A DNA stretch of 64,000 nt, from positions 59,263,722 to 59,327,721 of the forward strand of contig CM063112.1 in NCBI GenBank assembly GCA_031841125.1, given 5' to 3'. This stretch comes from Acanthococcus lagerstroemiae. Its lineage: Eukaryota; Arthropoda; Insecta; Hemiptera; Eriococcidae. This document shows, piece by piece, positions 42,727 through 55,609 of the stretch (positions are counted from its first letter, which is position 1; every line of letters begins with the position of its first letter). A model generated the notes under the pieces. The model was given only the letters and a program-made list of their open reading frames with translations, was not told the DNA's origin and made no database searches. Position numbers and translations under genes: made by a program.

Positions 42727-45700
42727 TTAATTATTGCTGTTTTCCGTTTGTTCTTCAGGTACTTCCGATACATGAGTGCCATCTCCGTACTTCTGAATGC
42801 AGGTTTTTACGAGCCTGTCCGATGGTCTTTTTAAATCATACGCCCAACCTATCTTTGTGAAGAAATTGAGTACAGCGGCCGTTGGATTCATATAACCACC
42901 CCCGAATTCGGATGCTCTATAGTCCCACGGAAACGAGTGATGGTAATTGTGCCAACCCTCTCCGTAAGATAGGAAAGACACGTAGGCGTTGTTTCTGGGT
43001 TGGATGCTTCTGCAAAATATCAAATTCATCGAACAGTTAAACTTTTTATGCATCGATATAGCCCGGTCATTAGTGACCAGAATCCTGCACTTTGTGAACT
43101 GAAGGACTTCTTTGGCACGAATGCTCAGTTCACTCCCCTTTTCAATTCCAGACGAGGCGTACCGCGAAAATTCACTCTAGCAAAGGGGGAAGGTTGTAAC
43201 TTCTAAATCTTGTTGTTGTTTTCTTCTTCTCGAATCCGTGTACCAAATCTTTTTCAAAAATAGCTCAGTGAAAAAATGGTCCTCTTGAAATTATGTACAC
43301 TGGAGATACTGATGTACTTCATCAAGATGGCGTCCTTTTTTAGATTTATTCCACCCAATATTTTTTTTTAGGGCTTTTGTTGTTACATTCCCTAGTCTCT
43401 CGACGAGTAGGTTTTGCTTCTTCACTTTCTTCTCTCTTTTGCTAATCTTCTCATTTCTGAGAAGTTCATAGCTCATTCTTTGTCTTCATTTTCAGTTCTT
43501 CCCCTCAATCATTCCCTCTAGTAGTAGTAACAATATCCCTGGATGACTTATATTACGAACTGTCATTTTGACTCTTCTCTTTACGATTATATTCCAAATT
43601 TCTCTTTTACTTCCTATTCGCCTCCATACTTCCTCAATCCTAATCTTTTCTATCCATTTGATTTTGAACATTATCCGATAAACACTACGTTTCAAAAGCT
43701 TTTCTTTACTTTTTCTTTCTTGTATTCCTATTGTCCAGGGATCTCACATCCATACAATGCTATATTCCAAATATACGTTTGAAGAAATTTCAGTCTTACT
43801 ATCAAATCTATTTGTCCTAAATATTATGTCTCTTTTATTGAAAAAAGTTCTCTTAGCTTGTTTTTATTCTATTCTTTATTTCTGATTTACTTCTTACATC
43901 AGACTACCTAACTATTTAAATTCCTCTATCTCCTTCATTTTTTCACCTATTTTCATATTTATTGGATTTTGTTTCCAGTTACTGCCTACCATCACTTTTG
44001 TTTAGTTCTTATTCATCTTCATTTTATATTTTATTTTTAATTTTTTATCCAACTTTTTCAATGTTTTCTCTAGTTCTTCTTTACTTCTTTCCACTATTGC
44101 AATGTTATCTATGCAAACCTTATCATTCTGTCTTTCTTGGTATTATCACGATAGGTTTCCTTTCATTCCTTTCATTCATTTCTTCAATTTATTATATTTT
44201 TTGTAAAGAGGTTGAAGTGCTAGAAACGTGTATTTCGATTAAGGTATAATGGTCAATAAATTTATTACCAGTTCTGCAATTTTCCTTCAATTTACATTAT
44301 TATTGTGAAGTTGAGAGTATTCAAATCGTTTTCTGTAGAAGATGAGTCACTGAAGGGTGCCTCGAGTGTGTCCGAAGCTGAAAACCAGGCCCTGGTATGG
44401 AATATTATCAGAAAAATACATACCTCTTTCAACGCTCTCATCTCAGTGCCAGCGACGAGTTTTTTCTGGAGGGGCAAAAACTGTTAAATTCTCAACTGAC
44501 TGCGAAGTCAAAATTCCCAAGCATAAAAATTTGTTTAAATTTGCAAAAATAAAAACCTTTTGTTGGATTTTCCCAACTTTTGATCCAACTGACTTGTGTC
44601 CAAATTCCCAAGTATAAAAATTTGTTTGTATTAGCAAAGAAAAAAAAAACTTTTGTTGGATTTTCCCAACTTTTGATCCAATTGACTTGTGTCCAAATTC
44701 CCAAGTATCAAAATTTTTTGTTTGTATTAGAAAAAAAAAGCCTCTTGACTTGCTGGATTTTCCCAACTTTTGCACCCCCTATTTTCATTCCTCCTCAGTA
44801 CTATTCAGTTCGAACTGTTTCTGAAAGATTAAAGTTTTCAACTCATAAGAAGAATGGTCTGATACTCTGTTAACGTCGACCGCCAATTCACGGTATTGCG
44901 CAGCGGCGGACCACCGGTGTAAACGTGCTTGCCCGACGGAGTGCCCCACGCCAGTTTCAAGGCATTTGTGTCTCGGGTTAATATTATCATATTGAAGTGA
45001 AAATCAGCAGAACGTATTTTTTATTACAGGAGAAAAGATTGTGGGAGTCTCCTACCCGAAATAATGACTTTTTTCAAGTTATATGAGTAAGGAGCATCCT
45101 AATGTAGGTATTTCACAATACTGTAACGCGGGGTGACTGCAATCACGGGGCGACTTGGCACATGTACGTTTAACTACTCCTAGGAGCGCGAAGAAAAAAA
45201 TAAAACGAACGTGTGGCAACACTCGCACGTGACTTGTTATAATTTAGGATGTTGTAGCTACCGTGTAAAACCAGTTCGATGTAATTTATCTGCTGGTTCC
45301 AGGCATCATTATCAGGAAATCGGATATTTATGCATTTCAGAGATGATGAGTGTAGTAGGGTCTGAGCCGTTTGAAAGAAAGTCTCATTTGATTTTTTTAA
45401 AAATATAATATGATTTTTGCAATAAAGGAGGAGTACAGTTCTCACAGTTCACTCTTTTTTTATGCATTAGTATAGATATACATACATAGTATATCGACTT
45501 GGGGTTACTTGGCACTTTCAGTAGACAACACTACAATTCCAACTTCTTTTTACCCGTTCATTTACGAACGTGTGCAGTATCACTCCACTGCGGTACCCAC
45601 ATCGCACATTTATTTCATAATTCCGTGGAAAACTTTCTGGGGTGGGGGATGTCGCAATCTTTTGGGGAATGTATTCCACAATATCCTATCAAAATTACAA

Positions 45701-48700
45701 AAAATATCCCGGTTCTCTAACCCGGTTTTTATAGTCTGTAGAACGCATCAAACTTGAAAGTACAAAAAGAGGTGAGCGAAGTCACCTCGAGTTACAGTAT
45801 TCTTACACTTATTTACTGTCAAGTGACATCAAGTTATTCGTGCGCTGCAATGAAAATTTGTTAAATATGTACAAAAACCTGTCCATATGAAATAAGTTGT
45901 TTTGAGTCAACACCAGCGAACGCATGTTATCATGTATTTCTATTTATTCAAAATCCAAGAATGAATATTATTGGTATCCAATTTTACGTCTTGAGTCTTT
46001 CTACATCATACAGTTTATTGTAGGTAGTTGTGATATAAAATTTGAGCAACGTGCATGTTTTGCTTCTGAACAAAGTGTGGGTGAAAGTTATTTCAGAAAC
46101 AAAGAAAGCTGCTCAGAGAACCACTCTTCTGATGTAACAAAAGTTGACCCTCAGATGAGCATAACTGCAACTAGTGCATGGTAGATTTGACAAGTTCCCA
46201 GGTTATGACTTTCTGAGTATAAAAAATCTATTTAACACCTCCCCTCCCCCAAAAATTGATATTACTGACGGTAGTGTTCGCTGATTAACACTTTTTCAGG
46301 TTACTGCCCCCGACGGTACTACATAAGTAGTGATGCACATTTGCACACAGAAGAACATCAGAGACAAATTCAGCAATTAAAGAAAAGAAAATGAATTCCA
46401 CTACTGAGATGATAATCTTTTCCGATTACCTAACAATTTCAGATGTTGCGACCGCGTGGTGCAGAAAAAACAATTTGCGGCCCAAGAAATCTCAATTTTG
46501 ATACCATTGCAGGTAGCTATTGCTGATAAACATTTTTGTTGGAAACATACCCTTGTGACTCCGTGGAGCGTAGGAGTGACACTTAAGAAATTATCAAACA
46601 CGAATTCAGTGGTCCAAAAAATCTTCATTTCAATACCACTGACAGTTTTTTTGTTTTTTTTTCTAATTAACAATTTTCTATATTGTGGCCTCCTGTAATG
46701 CCACAAGAATAGGGGTTACACTTTAAACAATATCGAAAAGAAAAATTAACCCGCCCGGGAAATATCCATTTTGATACTGTTGAAGGTACTTTCTATTGAT
46801 TAGCCTAGCACTTTTTGATGTCGTAGCCCCCAGTAGTACATTTGGGTTAGAGGGGTGATGATTAAGATTACATTAAATATTTGTATTTTGTTTTTGTATA
46901 CGTCTGGTTTGGATCATTGCCCGATGAGTGGATCTATTCAATTATTTTTAAAAATTTTTTCATATATGTTTTATTTTCTTACGAAATTTGCGGGTAAACG
47001 TTTTAATCCACAGAGTGAACGGTGGGTGGCCTGAAAATGTGAGAGCAGACAACTTAATTACGCTTTTGTTGGTTAGATTCATGATGTAGGTCTTACTTGT
47101 GAACAAATAGTTGGGCACAGCAGTTTTTGGGTCATCTCATGAGTGAAGTATTTCAGTTTTTAGAGGTCGCAGTTCAATTTGTTTCCAATTTTACGGTCTA
47201 AAATGCTCCCGCCGAGTTTTCATACGTCAATACTACATTTTGATTCTGTACTGAGACCTAACATTTTGAATAATTTTTTTTTCTCTGTGAGCGGGAGTGC
47301 AAACAGGGTTTTTTGCAGACTTGAGAATCACTCTCCTTTTGTTGGATATTTCCCTGATGCCCACTGAAATCAACTGAAGGTTTTCTTTTTCTTGTTAGTT
47401 TTTCTTTAGTTTTTTCCCTACTTTTTGTTTTGCCCCTTTTCGTTTTACTCATTCTTTGTTTGTTGTTTTCGAAGTTGTGTGGCCGTTTTGTATGTTGCCT
47501 CTGCTTACCTACAGAATTTTTATTTATTTATTTTTATTTTTTCGTCAGTTCAAAGTTAAAACTATTTTATCAGTGTGTTGATACGACTCAGCGCTTTTTT
47601 AGTTTTTATACAATATCGTGTGCAGTTTGACAGTCTATCCGGAACTTGTTTTTGCCAACCTGTCACACTAGCTCCCCTCTTTTCCATCATCATAAATTTT
47701 CACGATGCGGCACATCTGAAATTGAAGAGGGGGATCAATTGAACGTTTGTGCCAAAGGCATTCTTTTGTTCATGAAGTGCTGAATATACGGCCTTTTTTT
47801 GGTCTCTATTGACCGAACTAATAGTAGAATGAAGGAAATATCTGTACCCACTTATCATAAGGACGCTGACCCCACATATGGGCGAAACTGTTCACACTGA
47901 AAGTGACGTGCAGCATAATCACATGGCGGATTACGGCTAGCGAAAATGAGCACAGCCACCACTCTTGCCACAGGTACATCGGTATTAAAGTAGGTAATAT
48001 GTAGCAGAAAAATATTAGTAAAGAAAAGAAATATCTGAAAAAGAAGTTCAAGGTGAGAAGGTATGCTATGACTAAATGGTTTAGTAAACAGGGACGATAG
48101 TCCACTCTTCTAAAATGAAAATCTCTTCCAAGATTTCGAAAGTTGATAGGAAGTCCATCGAAGATCTTCCAGTGCTTACCCATTCACTTGCAATAATTCT
48201 TTCTGAGGAACAAAATTATGAAGGACGTGGTACAAATATGGATTTCACTTTGGTTTTGAAGAATTTTTAGGAACTTTTATGAGATCAGTTTCCCTCGTTT
48301 TTGTGTCATAAAATAGAGAAAATGTGCAAATTTCCTATCCTTATAATTATTGCAAAAATTATTAGTATCTAACGTCACAATTTAGATGGTCTTGAAAGAA
48401 AGTTAAGATAAACCTACAACCAAAAGGTGCAAGTAGTTTGGATCCCTGTAACAAAATTCAACAAATAGCAGAAAAACGATCGGTAATCGATTCAGTTAGT
48501 GGAAAATAGATTCAACTATCAAACAAAATTGGCTATTGAAAAATAGCGAAATGTAAAACACTTACTCCTTTGTGACATGTATAAAATAATATGAATTTCA
48601 ATTATAAGACATTTTTAAGCGAAATACCTGAATCCTTTTTTTCCGATACGTCGGGGGTTCAAATTTTCTGTAAAAACGTAGAATTTCATCAAATTTTCCT

Positions 48701-49990
48701 GTTCAATGCAATGCCATCTACAACTCTTGCTAGCTTATCAAATTTCACTGGCTACTTACTTGATATACTTAATGGTGTGGTGGGACGTATGGCGATGCAC
48801 GCATGCCAAAGTGGCCCCTGAGACACCGTACCCCAGGCCACTGGAACTACCCTTTCGAGTATCGCGTCAGTGAACTTGATTGACAACTTAGTGATTTGTA
48901 CGTGAAAAAACTTTTCAGAGCGTTCGAAAATAAATGCACCGAATGTGTAGGTATTCCCTTGTAATATGATACTAACATCACGGGGACCTGAGATGTTGTA
49001 GACAGTTACTTGGGTAGGGGTAGAATAAATTAAACGAATTTCCGCTCGAGAGTGCTCAATACAAGTAGAGATTCAAGGGGGTCCAGATCACCTGTATGGG
49101 TCCAAATTTGAATCGCTTCCGCTATAGATCAAATTTCCAAAACCCTTTACGAATTGATTGTTTCGTGTAGGTACTTAAATCAAACGAAAAATTCTTCATT
49201 CTCCAATTACAGAAATGTACCTGTCAAAAAATCTCAGCAACGGATCATTCATAATATCACTTATATCGATTTCCGGTCTCCGACGAGTCACCTCCGGATG
49301 TTCCTTTTGTAGTAACCATCCCACATGGGAGAAGTAGAAACCGCGTTTCGAATTATGCGGATCTGCATCCGTATCGCTGTATTTATGATGCAGTCTGTGA
49401 TTTTGTACCCAGTGGTATAAAGGGTGCTGAAATTTACGACACTACCGTTAAACAAATAGCTCATTATTCAGGAAGTGTGAGGTATACTAAAAAGCGCCAA
49501 TACTTGTCCAGCTGAATAGTACCCAATGAGTAGGAATATCCGCAAAGGAAGTTTAGCTTTGAACGACTTATGTGACCATAATCGATGTGCTCCTCCGGTA
49601 ATTCCATATGCCCCAAAACAGGTATACAGGTACACTGAAGGGATGGACCAAAATTTCGAATTAATGATCGAATGGAAGTACAAACTTTTCTGGAATTTAA
49701 GTCCTCTAACGTCTAATAATGCCATTAAATTATAATTCATTGACAACTGTCTTATTCATGGAGAAGCTGGCGAACTTACACCACAGCAAATTGATTACAG
49801 TTACTCGGGGCACAACAACATAAATGGCAACTGGAGTCGCGGCGTGAGTGAAAATCAGTACAAAAATTAGGCGATGAAAATATGGTTGATTTATCTTTAA
49901 GTCATCGCCAAATTTTTCATTCCGCGAGTCTTGGTTGACGACTTCGCCATCTTGTCTCGTTGTTGTTGCCAGGGTGTGACTGGTCAGCAT
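42727..49990 (-). CDS. Acyl-CoA delta-9 desaturase, copy C (intact, diverged paralogue)
   Basis: This is a third copy with the same exon lengths and phases as copy B. Exons on the - strand are 49780-49990, 49504-49634, 49221-49426, 47852-48034 and 42727-43009, totalling 1014 nt and 337 aa, with no frameshift seen. The histidine boxes HRLWSH, HRLHH and HNYHH are conserved. Changes against B are scattered and mostly conservative, for example Y to H at the start of exon 3, S-F-S-L-A-V for S-L-S-L-A-L in exon 4, and P for T near the C-terminus. Exon 1 has RLIFV where B has FIILV. Intron 4 is enlarged to 4.8 kb by repeats. Retained frames in all exons suggest the copy is or recently was under selection. 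The 5' flank is interrupted by LINEs starting about 650 bp upstream of the ATG, so expression may differ from copy B. Confidence 0.9.
43200..44160 (-). pseudogene. RTE-type LINE fragment in intron 4 of desaturase copy C
   Basis: This is the counterpart of the fragments at 5313 and 17440, more decayed. Recognisable pieces such as IEEVWRRIGSKREIWN and the LLLLEGM tail lie at 43492-43695. Additional unrelated insertions lie between it and exon 4. Confidence 0.65.
44514..44775 (+). repeat. Tandem repeat of about 92 bp, nearly three copies
   Basis: TTCCCAAG(C/T)AT(A/C)AAAATTT recurs at 44514, 44605 and 44698, each followed by TTTGTTGGATTTTCCCAACT and TTTGATCCAA(C/T)TGACTTGTGT. The units are about 90% alike. 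Lies in intron 4 of copy C. Confidence 0.85.
45924..46184 (+). other. Candidate coding fragment of unknown function
   Basis: From about 46023, after an acceptor-like TTTATTGTAG, the + strand frame has balanced, coding-like composition (GSCDIKFEQRACFASEQSVG...) to the TAG at about 46184. The upstream part of the frame looks like AT-rich noise. It lies inside intron 4 of copy C on the opposite strand. No family recognised; could be a captured exon or chance. Confidence 0.2.
46400..46760. other. Degenerate internal repeat in intron 4 of copy C
   Basis: Three loose copies of a unit of roughly 150 bp: ...AAATCTCAATTTTGATACCATTG..., ...AAATCTTCATTTCAATACCACTG..., ...AAATATCCATTTTGATACTGTTG... No gene is seen in 44776-47850. 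Confidence 0.5.
48771..48877 (+). repeat. 107-bp short repeat inserted in intron 3 of copy C
   Basis: Copies A and B lack this block: the flanks GATATACTT and GATTGACAACTT correspond to contiguous sequence there. The block contains CTACCCTTTCGAGTATCGCG, shared with 13241-13304. ACTT occurs at both edges, which may be a short target duplication. Confidence 0.65.
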
Positions 49991-50901
49991 TTTAAAGTCC
50001 AAACCCTGAACATAAACAAACAAAGGGTGTATCATTTTGCGCTGTCTTTACAGCCAGTCTGTGTTATAAATAAAATTTACGCACCTTTGATGACGGTGTT
50101 TATTTCTGACTTCAGTAGTTAGGCTCAGCCTGATCTTAGTTTCGATAATCTGGAATCATAGAAGCGATTAGAGATTAACTGAAGAAATTCTTCAAATGTG
50201 TGGGAGAGGAATTCCAGTTTTGATAAATCTAATTCTGCTAACTGGTGGGGATTTTTAATTCGACAACCAAAAAACACGAAAATTATAGATATCTAGGTAA
50301 AGGTCGGCAGTTTTCAGATTTTGTCAACTACAGATCCAAAATTTTGTTAGATTCTCATACTGCTGGAAATGTCCGAGGAAAGAGCTTTCCCATACCTCCT
50401 TCCACAGGTCCTGTAAGCTCAACTTCAGCAATCTCAAATTATCACATCATTTTTCAGATTATGAGAGTCACTATGCAGTGAGGTTGATGAAAATTTCTCT
50501 GTGTGAAAGGCTAGGTGAACTGCGTATTAAGTAACTATTGAATTCAAAACGAAAGTGTTGTAGTTAGTCAATAAAGGATTTGAAATTGAAACAGAAAAAA
50601 CACATGATCTGAATTCTGGAATATAAATAGATGTACTAGATATTTATTTATTTTTTTTTTTTTTAATAGTTTATTACATGAACTGTATAACGATACATTT
50701 ACACGTAAGGATAAAAATGCATTTACATAAATTTACCGTGAGCGGGCATTCCCGCTGACCGTAAAGAAGATAACGTTGACTTGTTATTTGTACAGGGATG
50801 ACGATACAGAGTCTTAACGATTAATAGTAAATAACTTGGCGGTAAATAGGATCAATACGATACAGTGTACGACCTAATTAGGATTGATAATTACGGTAGA
50901 G

Positions 50902-53398
50902 CTACAATGTAGTGAGATCGATGAAATGACGTCGGCGAAGACGCAGGATGGGCGGTGGATCAAGCAACTGGATGGCCAGGGTGTTGATATGTCGATGTAG
51001 TCGGTTTTCGTATGCGGTGGAGAGTTGTCGAATAGTCTCGATTACGGTAGGAACGTTAAGGTCGGCATGGAGGCCCCGATTGGTGACGTACCACGGGGCA
51101 CCGGTAAGGCGCCGCAGTATGAGATTCTGTTGCCGTTGTAGGATGTTGATGTTAGCGGCAGCTGCACTGCCCCAGAGGGGAGCAGCGTAGGACCAAAGAG
51201 GCCGCAAGATTGCGATGTATAGCAATCGTTTATTGGTTAGCGATAAACGGTTACGAGCACGTAGAAGCCAAAAGAGAGAGCGAAAGCGGATCTTAAGCTC
51301 TTCTCGTTTTCTCTCGATATGTGGGCGCCACGTAAGTTTGGAGTCCAACGTGAGCCCAAGGTATTTAACGGTGGGAGACGGTAACAGCGTGTTTTGATTT
51401 AAGGTGATGGGAGACGGTGGACAGTTACGGAGAGTAAATATCACGTAAACTGACTTATCGGTGTTGACTGCAATTTTCCACTCCTTCATCCAGAAGGATA
51501 TACGGTCTAAGGCGGTTTGCAGGAGTGCAGTGGCAGTGTCGTAGGAACAGTGAGAGGCGACAATTGCGGTATCATCCGCAAACGTGGCGAGATCGGTAGA
51601 CTCGGTGATCGGTATATCGGCGGTGTAGAGAACGTAGAGGAGGGGGCCCAGGACACTGCCCTGGGGCACCCCAGCTGCGATAGCTCGGGTAGTGGATTTG
51701 GCCTCCCCATAGTGGACCTCGAAAGAACGGTTGGTGAGGTAAGAGCGGAGGAGTTCGATGTACGCAGACGGTATGTAGTCGCTAATTTTATGAAGTAGGC
51801 CTTCGATCCAAACACGATCAAAGGCTTGCTTTACGTCTAAGAAAACCGCGGGGCAGAATTCTTTTGCTTCAAGGGTATTCCGTACCTTGGTTACGATACG
51901 GTGTGCCTGTTCGATAGTAGCGTGTTTACGTCGGAAGCCGAATTGCTGCGGCGGGATGATACCAAGAGGTTCGATAATAGAGAGAAGGCGGGGAAGGAGG
52001 AGCTTTTCGAATATTTTGGAGAGGGTGCTAAGGAGGGATATGGGACGGTAGGATGTGAGAGCGTAAGCCGGCTTACCGGGTTTGGGGATGAGGATAACTT
52101 TGGCGGTTTTCCAAAGTTAGGGAAAATAGGAGAAGCGGAGGGAAGCGTTGTAAATGTAAGTAAGGAAAACTAAAGCCTTCTTCGGACACTCGGTCAGGAT
52201 GCCGGAGGTGATTAGATCGAGGCCAGGAGCCTTCCGACGCTTCGATTTCTTGACTGTACGTGCGATTTCCTTCGGTGTAACCGGCTTAATGGCGGGTCCA
52301 GGGTGGTGATGGATACATGGATAGTCGGCGATATCGATGAAGTGATACTATTAGGCTGAAACACCCCCTCGAGGTGTTCGGCAAAAGCCTCGGCTTTTTC
52401 AGTATCACTATGAGCGTAAGTGGTCGTTGTAAGTTGGAGCGGAGGGGAGTACTCCTTCGGTCGCCGGGCCGCTTTGGCCACTCGCCAGAGCGAGTAGTTG
52501 GTATCCGCGGAGGCGTCGATCGACTCGATGAAAGCGGTGAATGTTGCGTTATTGACTTTCAATATCAGGTCCTTGACCTTCCGGTTAATAGCGTTAAATC
52601 GTGTTTTGTCACCTGGGTGACGGAAGCGCTGCCATTTGTGTCTAGCCGCTCGGCGCTTCCGGATCAGATCAAGGATGGCACGTGGATAGGTTGACGATAC
52701 AGGAGCCGGTTTAGGTAGTGGTGTTGCCAAGGTGGCTGCGCGCGTTAGAACGGCTTGAAAATAGTTGATTGCACGATCTATATCTGCAGTAGATTTGAGT
52801 TTGACTTTGAGGTCAAGATCAGCAGAGACGGATTCGCGGAACCGGGTCCAGTCGGTAAGTTTGTTCGTCAGTTGCGGTTTTACTGGCTTCGTTAATATCA
52901 CGTTACTAAGCGTAAGGAGGATCGGTGAATGGTCCGATGAAAGATCGTGCACAGTTGTTAGATCGATGTAATTGCTCGTGATACCTTTACTGAGAAAGAA
53001 GTCGATATACAGTCTGGTCTCTTGGAAGGATCCGTGGGCCAGTGCGTTGGTTTGCCGGTAGAGTGACTATGCACACCGTTGGACGTTATGGCTGCGTGGA
53101 GTTGTCGGCCTTTGGGGGTACTAAGACGGGAGCCCCAGAGTTGATGTTTCGCGTTGAAATCACCGCCTGCGAGCCATTTATGACCCAAGTGCGCGAATAG
53201 CGCTCCATAGTCGTGAGCGGTAACAGCGTGTCGTGGCGGGCTATAGACTGCAGCGATTTTCGCGTACGATCCATTATGAAGACGGACAGAGATGACCGTG
53301 GCTTGTAACTTCTCGGTGCGGAAATTACTTTCGGCATGATGCTGTACATTTTGTCGTATGAAGATTGCCGATCCACCGTGCGACTCGCCACTAGGGTG
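50902..53398 (-). pseudogene. Jockey ORF2, remainder of endonuclease and reverse transcriptase
   Basis: In order on the - strand: endonuclease middle (LAGGDFNAKHQLWGS, 52958-53188), endonuclease end (DLSSDHSPILLTL) and linker (52212-52952), a decayed RT finger/palm region with frame changes (51700-52210), then the RT core with PQGSVLGPLLYVLYTADIP and FADDTAIVAS (50902-51669) and a C-terminal domain. The FADD catalytic motif survives, but several frameshifts inactivate the ORF. Confidence 0.88.
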
Positions 53399-54944
53399 CA
53401 GCGGTGCTGTGACCCCCTAAACCGTCTGAGGAAAACCCCCCTCATGAAGTATAGAATGACCCCCTCACCCTCATGAAAATGATGACCTACGAGCCGTGAT
53501 TTTTGAGATTTCCTGATTTAAATTTTGAACCCTACCCCTATGGCCTATTCTCTAAAATCAACCACAAAGTTGAATATTATGCTACACGACAGTAACAGCG
53601 ACAGGCTTCTTGATAATTTAATGTGCAAATTAGAAATTACGTTGCAAGTTGGAAGTTGCGCTGGTGCGAGATAAGGATAGCCGATTTTCAAGAATATTAC
53701 TGCTGTCACCAGCTCAATAGACGAATTGCATATCAACGCATGATAAGAAATCGATAACACTATTCTCGAGACGTCGAGAGGTGGAAAAAATGAGAAATTA
53801 CTGGCCACTATTACGATATTTATCTGATCATTTTATTTGTAGTTGTTTGTTAGGTTGTTTCAATTATCAGCCTGGTTGATTTCTGTGTTTTATGTTATTG
53901 TTTTGTACAATTAATAATTGTGAGCGATTCATGCTTAAAAATCCATCAAGATGCCGAAAAATATTTTGTATAAATATAAGTGTAAGGAATTACTTTGCAA
54001 TCAATTAATTCGTAGTGATAAATGGAATGAACATTGTCAAAAAAAAACATAAAGTAAAGTATTTACGCGGACATGAAATAAAAAAAGAAATTACAGCAAT
54101 TCGGCGAGCTTTGGGTTCTCCCTGGGAAGATTACACTGATAGAGCTGCTAGATCGGATTCCACAGTGGGCGAACAGTGAGTAAATATAATTGCAGCCTAA
54201 TTTTATTTTTCTCCATTACCCATTAGTTTTGAACTTTTGAATTGTTTGAATCAAAATATAAATAATCGGGTTAATTATTGTATTAGGTCATCTTTATCGA
54301 TGTCCCCTGATCAAACTAAGGAGTTGCCTGATCCTAAGATAGCGTCACCGTTGAGTCAAAGCTGCTCGCCAGAACCTAGTACATCCTTCATGCTAGATTC
54401 TGAAGCTGAAAGTAACTTTACCCCAGAACCAAACTGATGAAGATGATGCGGACGAAGAAGCAGAAAATGTTGAATTTTTCATCCTGAGAGGTTTTATAAA
54501 ACCATTTAGGTTGCTGGCACAACTATCGAGTTTTAGCAATTTAAGTGTACTGTATAAAATTTTGGTATCTCTCGCTGTTACAAGTGCCGAAAGAGCCCTC
54601 AGTAAAGAAAAAATTATTAAGTGTCCCATGCGAAGTACAATGCTAGATGAGTGGATGTCGGCCATGATGATTCTAGCAGCGGAAAAGGACGTACTAGATT
54701 CTATATCTAATTTTGAAATAATTGATAAGTTGGCAGAAAAATCGTTTGCGTATGAAGCGCTGATTAAGAAATAAGTTTGTAATGTAGTATTAACATACCT
54801 ATATTATACCATTTAAACTGTTTTTCAATATGCTCACTGGTTTTTTATTCGTTTTTTTTTCGTTTTTCACCGTTTTTTTTGGCGCCCCCCCCTAAAATAG
54901 TTCTGAGTATTCATCCTCAGAAAAAGTCTCTCACAGCACCGCTG
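53399..54944 (+). mobile_element. hAT transposon, internally deleted, inserted in Jockey ORF2
   Basis: Its ends are CAGCGGTGCTGTGA and TCACAGCACCGCTG. CTAGGGTG flanks both sides (53391-53398 and 54945-54952), an 8-bp duplication. At 1546 bp it keeps only the first exon region (ATG at 53951, KYKCKELLCNQLIRSDKWNEHC, then an A-run frameshift and a GTGAGT donor near 54175) and the C-terminal dimerisation region. It is non-autonomous. Confidence 0.92.
54484..54774 (+). pseudogene. hAT transposase C-terminal dimerisation fragment
   Basis: The frame reads LSVLYKILVSLAVTSAERAL..., KCPMRSTMLDEWMSAMMILA, then FAYEALIKK and stop. This is the conserved C-terminal hAT dimerisation block (SAER...L...K...R..M...L...L). 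Catalytic DDE parts are missing. Confidence 0.85.
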
Positions 54945-55255
54945 CTAGGGTGGTTGCATAGGTAACAGTCGTAACCCCTTATCTCAGCGCGTGTCCAGGG
55001 CGTTAGGTGTGTCTCGGTAATAAGTGCGATGTCAACTTGCTCGGTGAGTAGAAAGGTGGCAAGCTCCGATTTACGGGCCAGCAGACCGTTCGCGTTCCAG
55101 GTGAGGACGCGGGTTTCAAAGGCGAGTCTCGATGTAGTGGTGGGCATTACACCAGTTTCGATACGAGTTTGAATAGCAAGTCGAACATTTGCTGGTTTTG
55201 ATTAAACAAGCTGGTCATCTGTGCGCACATGATTTCAAATTGTCCACACATTTTT
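54699..55255. repeat. 557-bp direct repeat left of the nested LINE
   Basis: It starts TTCTATATCTAATTTTG and ends TTGTCCACACATTTTT. The sequence is repeated at 58968-59525 with only an extra C in a C-run. It spans the hAT 3' end and the start of Jockey ORF2. It has the position of a target-site duplication of the LINE between the copies. Confidence 0.93.
54945..55147 (-). pseudogene. Jockey ORF2 endonuclease fragment, second copy
   Basis: This is an exact duplicate of the coding piece at 59215-59417, inside the 557-bp direct repeat. In this copy it joins across the hAT insertion to the rest of ORF2 at 53390, so this one is colinear with the downstream ORF2 while the other is colinear with ORF1. 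Confidence 0.9.
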
Positions 55256-55609
55256 TCAAATTTCAAATTTCAAATTTATTCAGATATGACAGAAAAAATA
55301 ACAACTTCTATGTAACCCGCCCACTATGCACAAAAAATGCGAGCGTGGGCGGGGATTACTACTATTTTCTTACATTAATATAGGTCTTGACAGTAACTAA
55401 TGAGGAATGAAAGGATAATGGAAGAAATAGGTAAAAGAAAAAAGAAAGTGCAAAATAATCAAAAGAAGAATAAAAAATAAGACATAAGAATACTGCTTAA
55501 AAACGAATTATAAAGAGTAACAAAAATATACAGAAACGAAGCAAAACAAAGCAAATCTTCAGATAGCGGTACAATTAAGAGAGTGAAACAAGGTAGAACA
55601 GTAGAGATA

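Noticed and set aside
44514..44775. CRISPR array
   Set aside because: Three 92-bp tandem units without constant repeats separated by unique spacers; the genome is eukaryotic.
50948..52173. Several + strand frames opposite the Jockey RT (60-93 codons)
   Set aside because: Shadows of the - strand ORF2 in GC-richer sequence.
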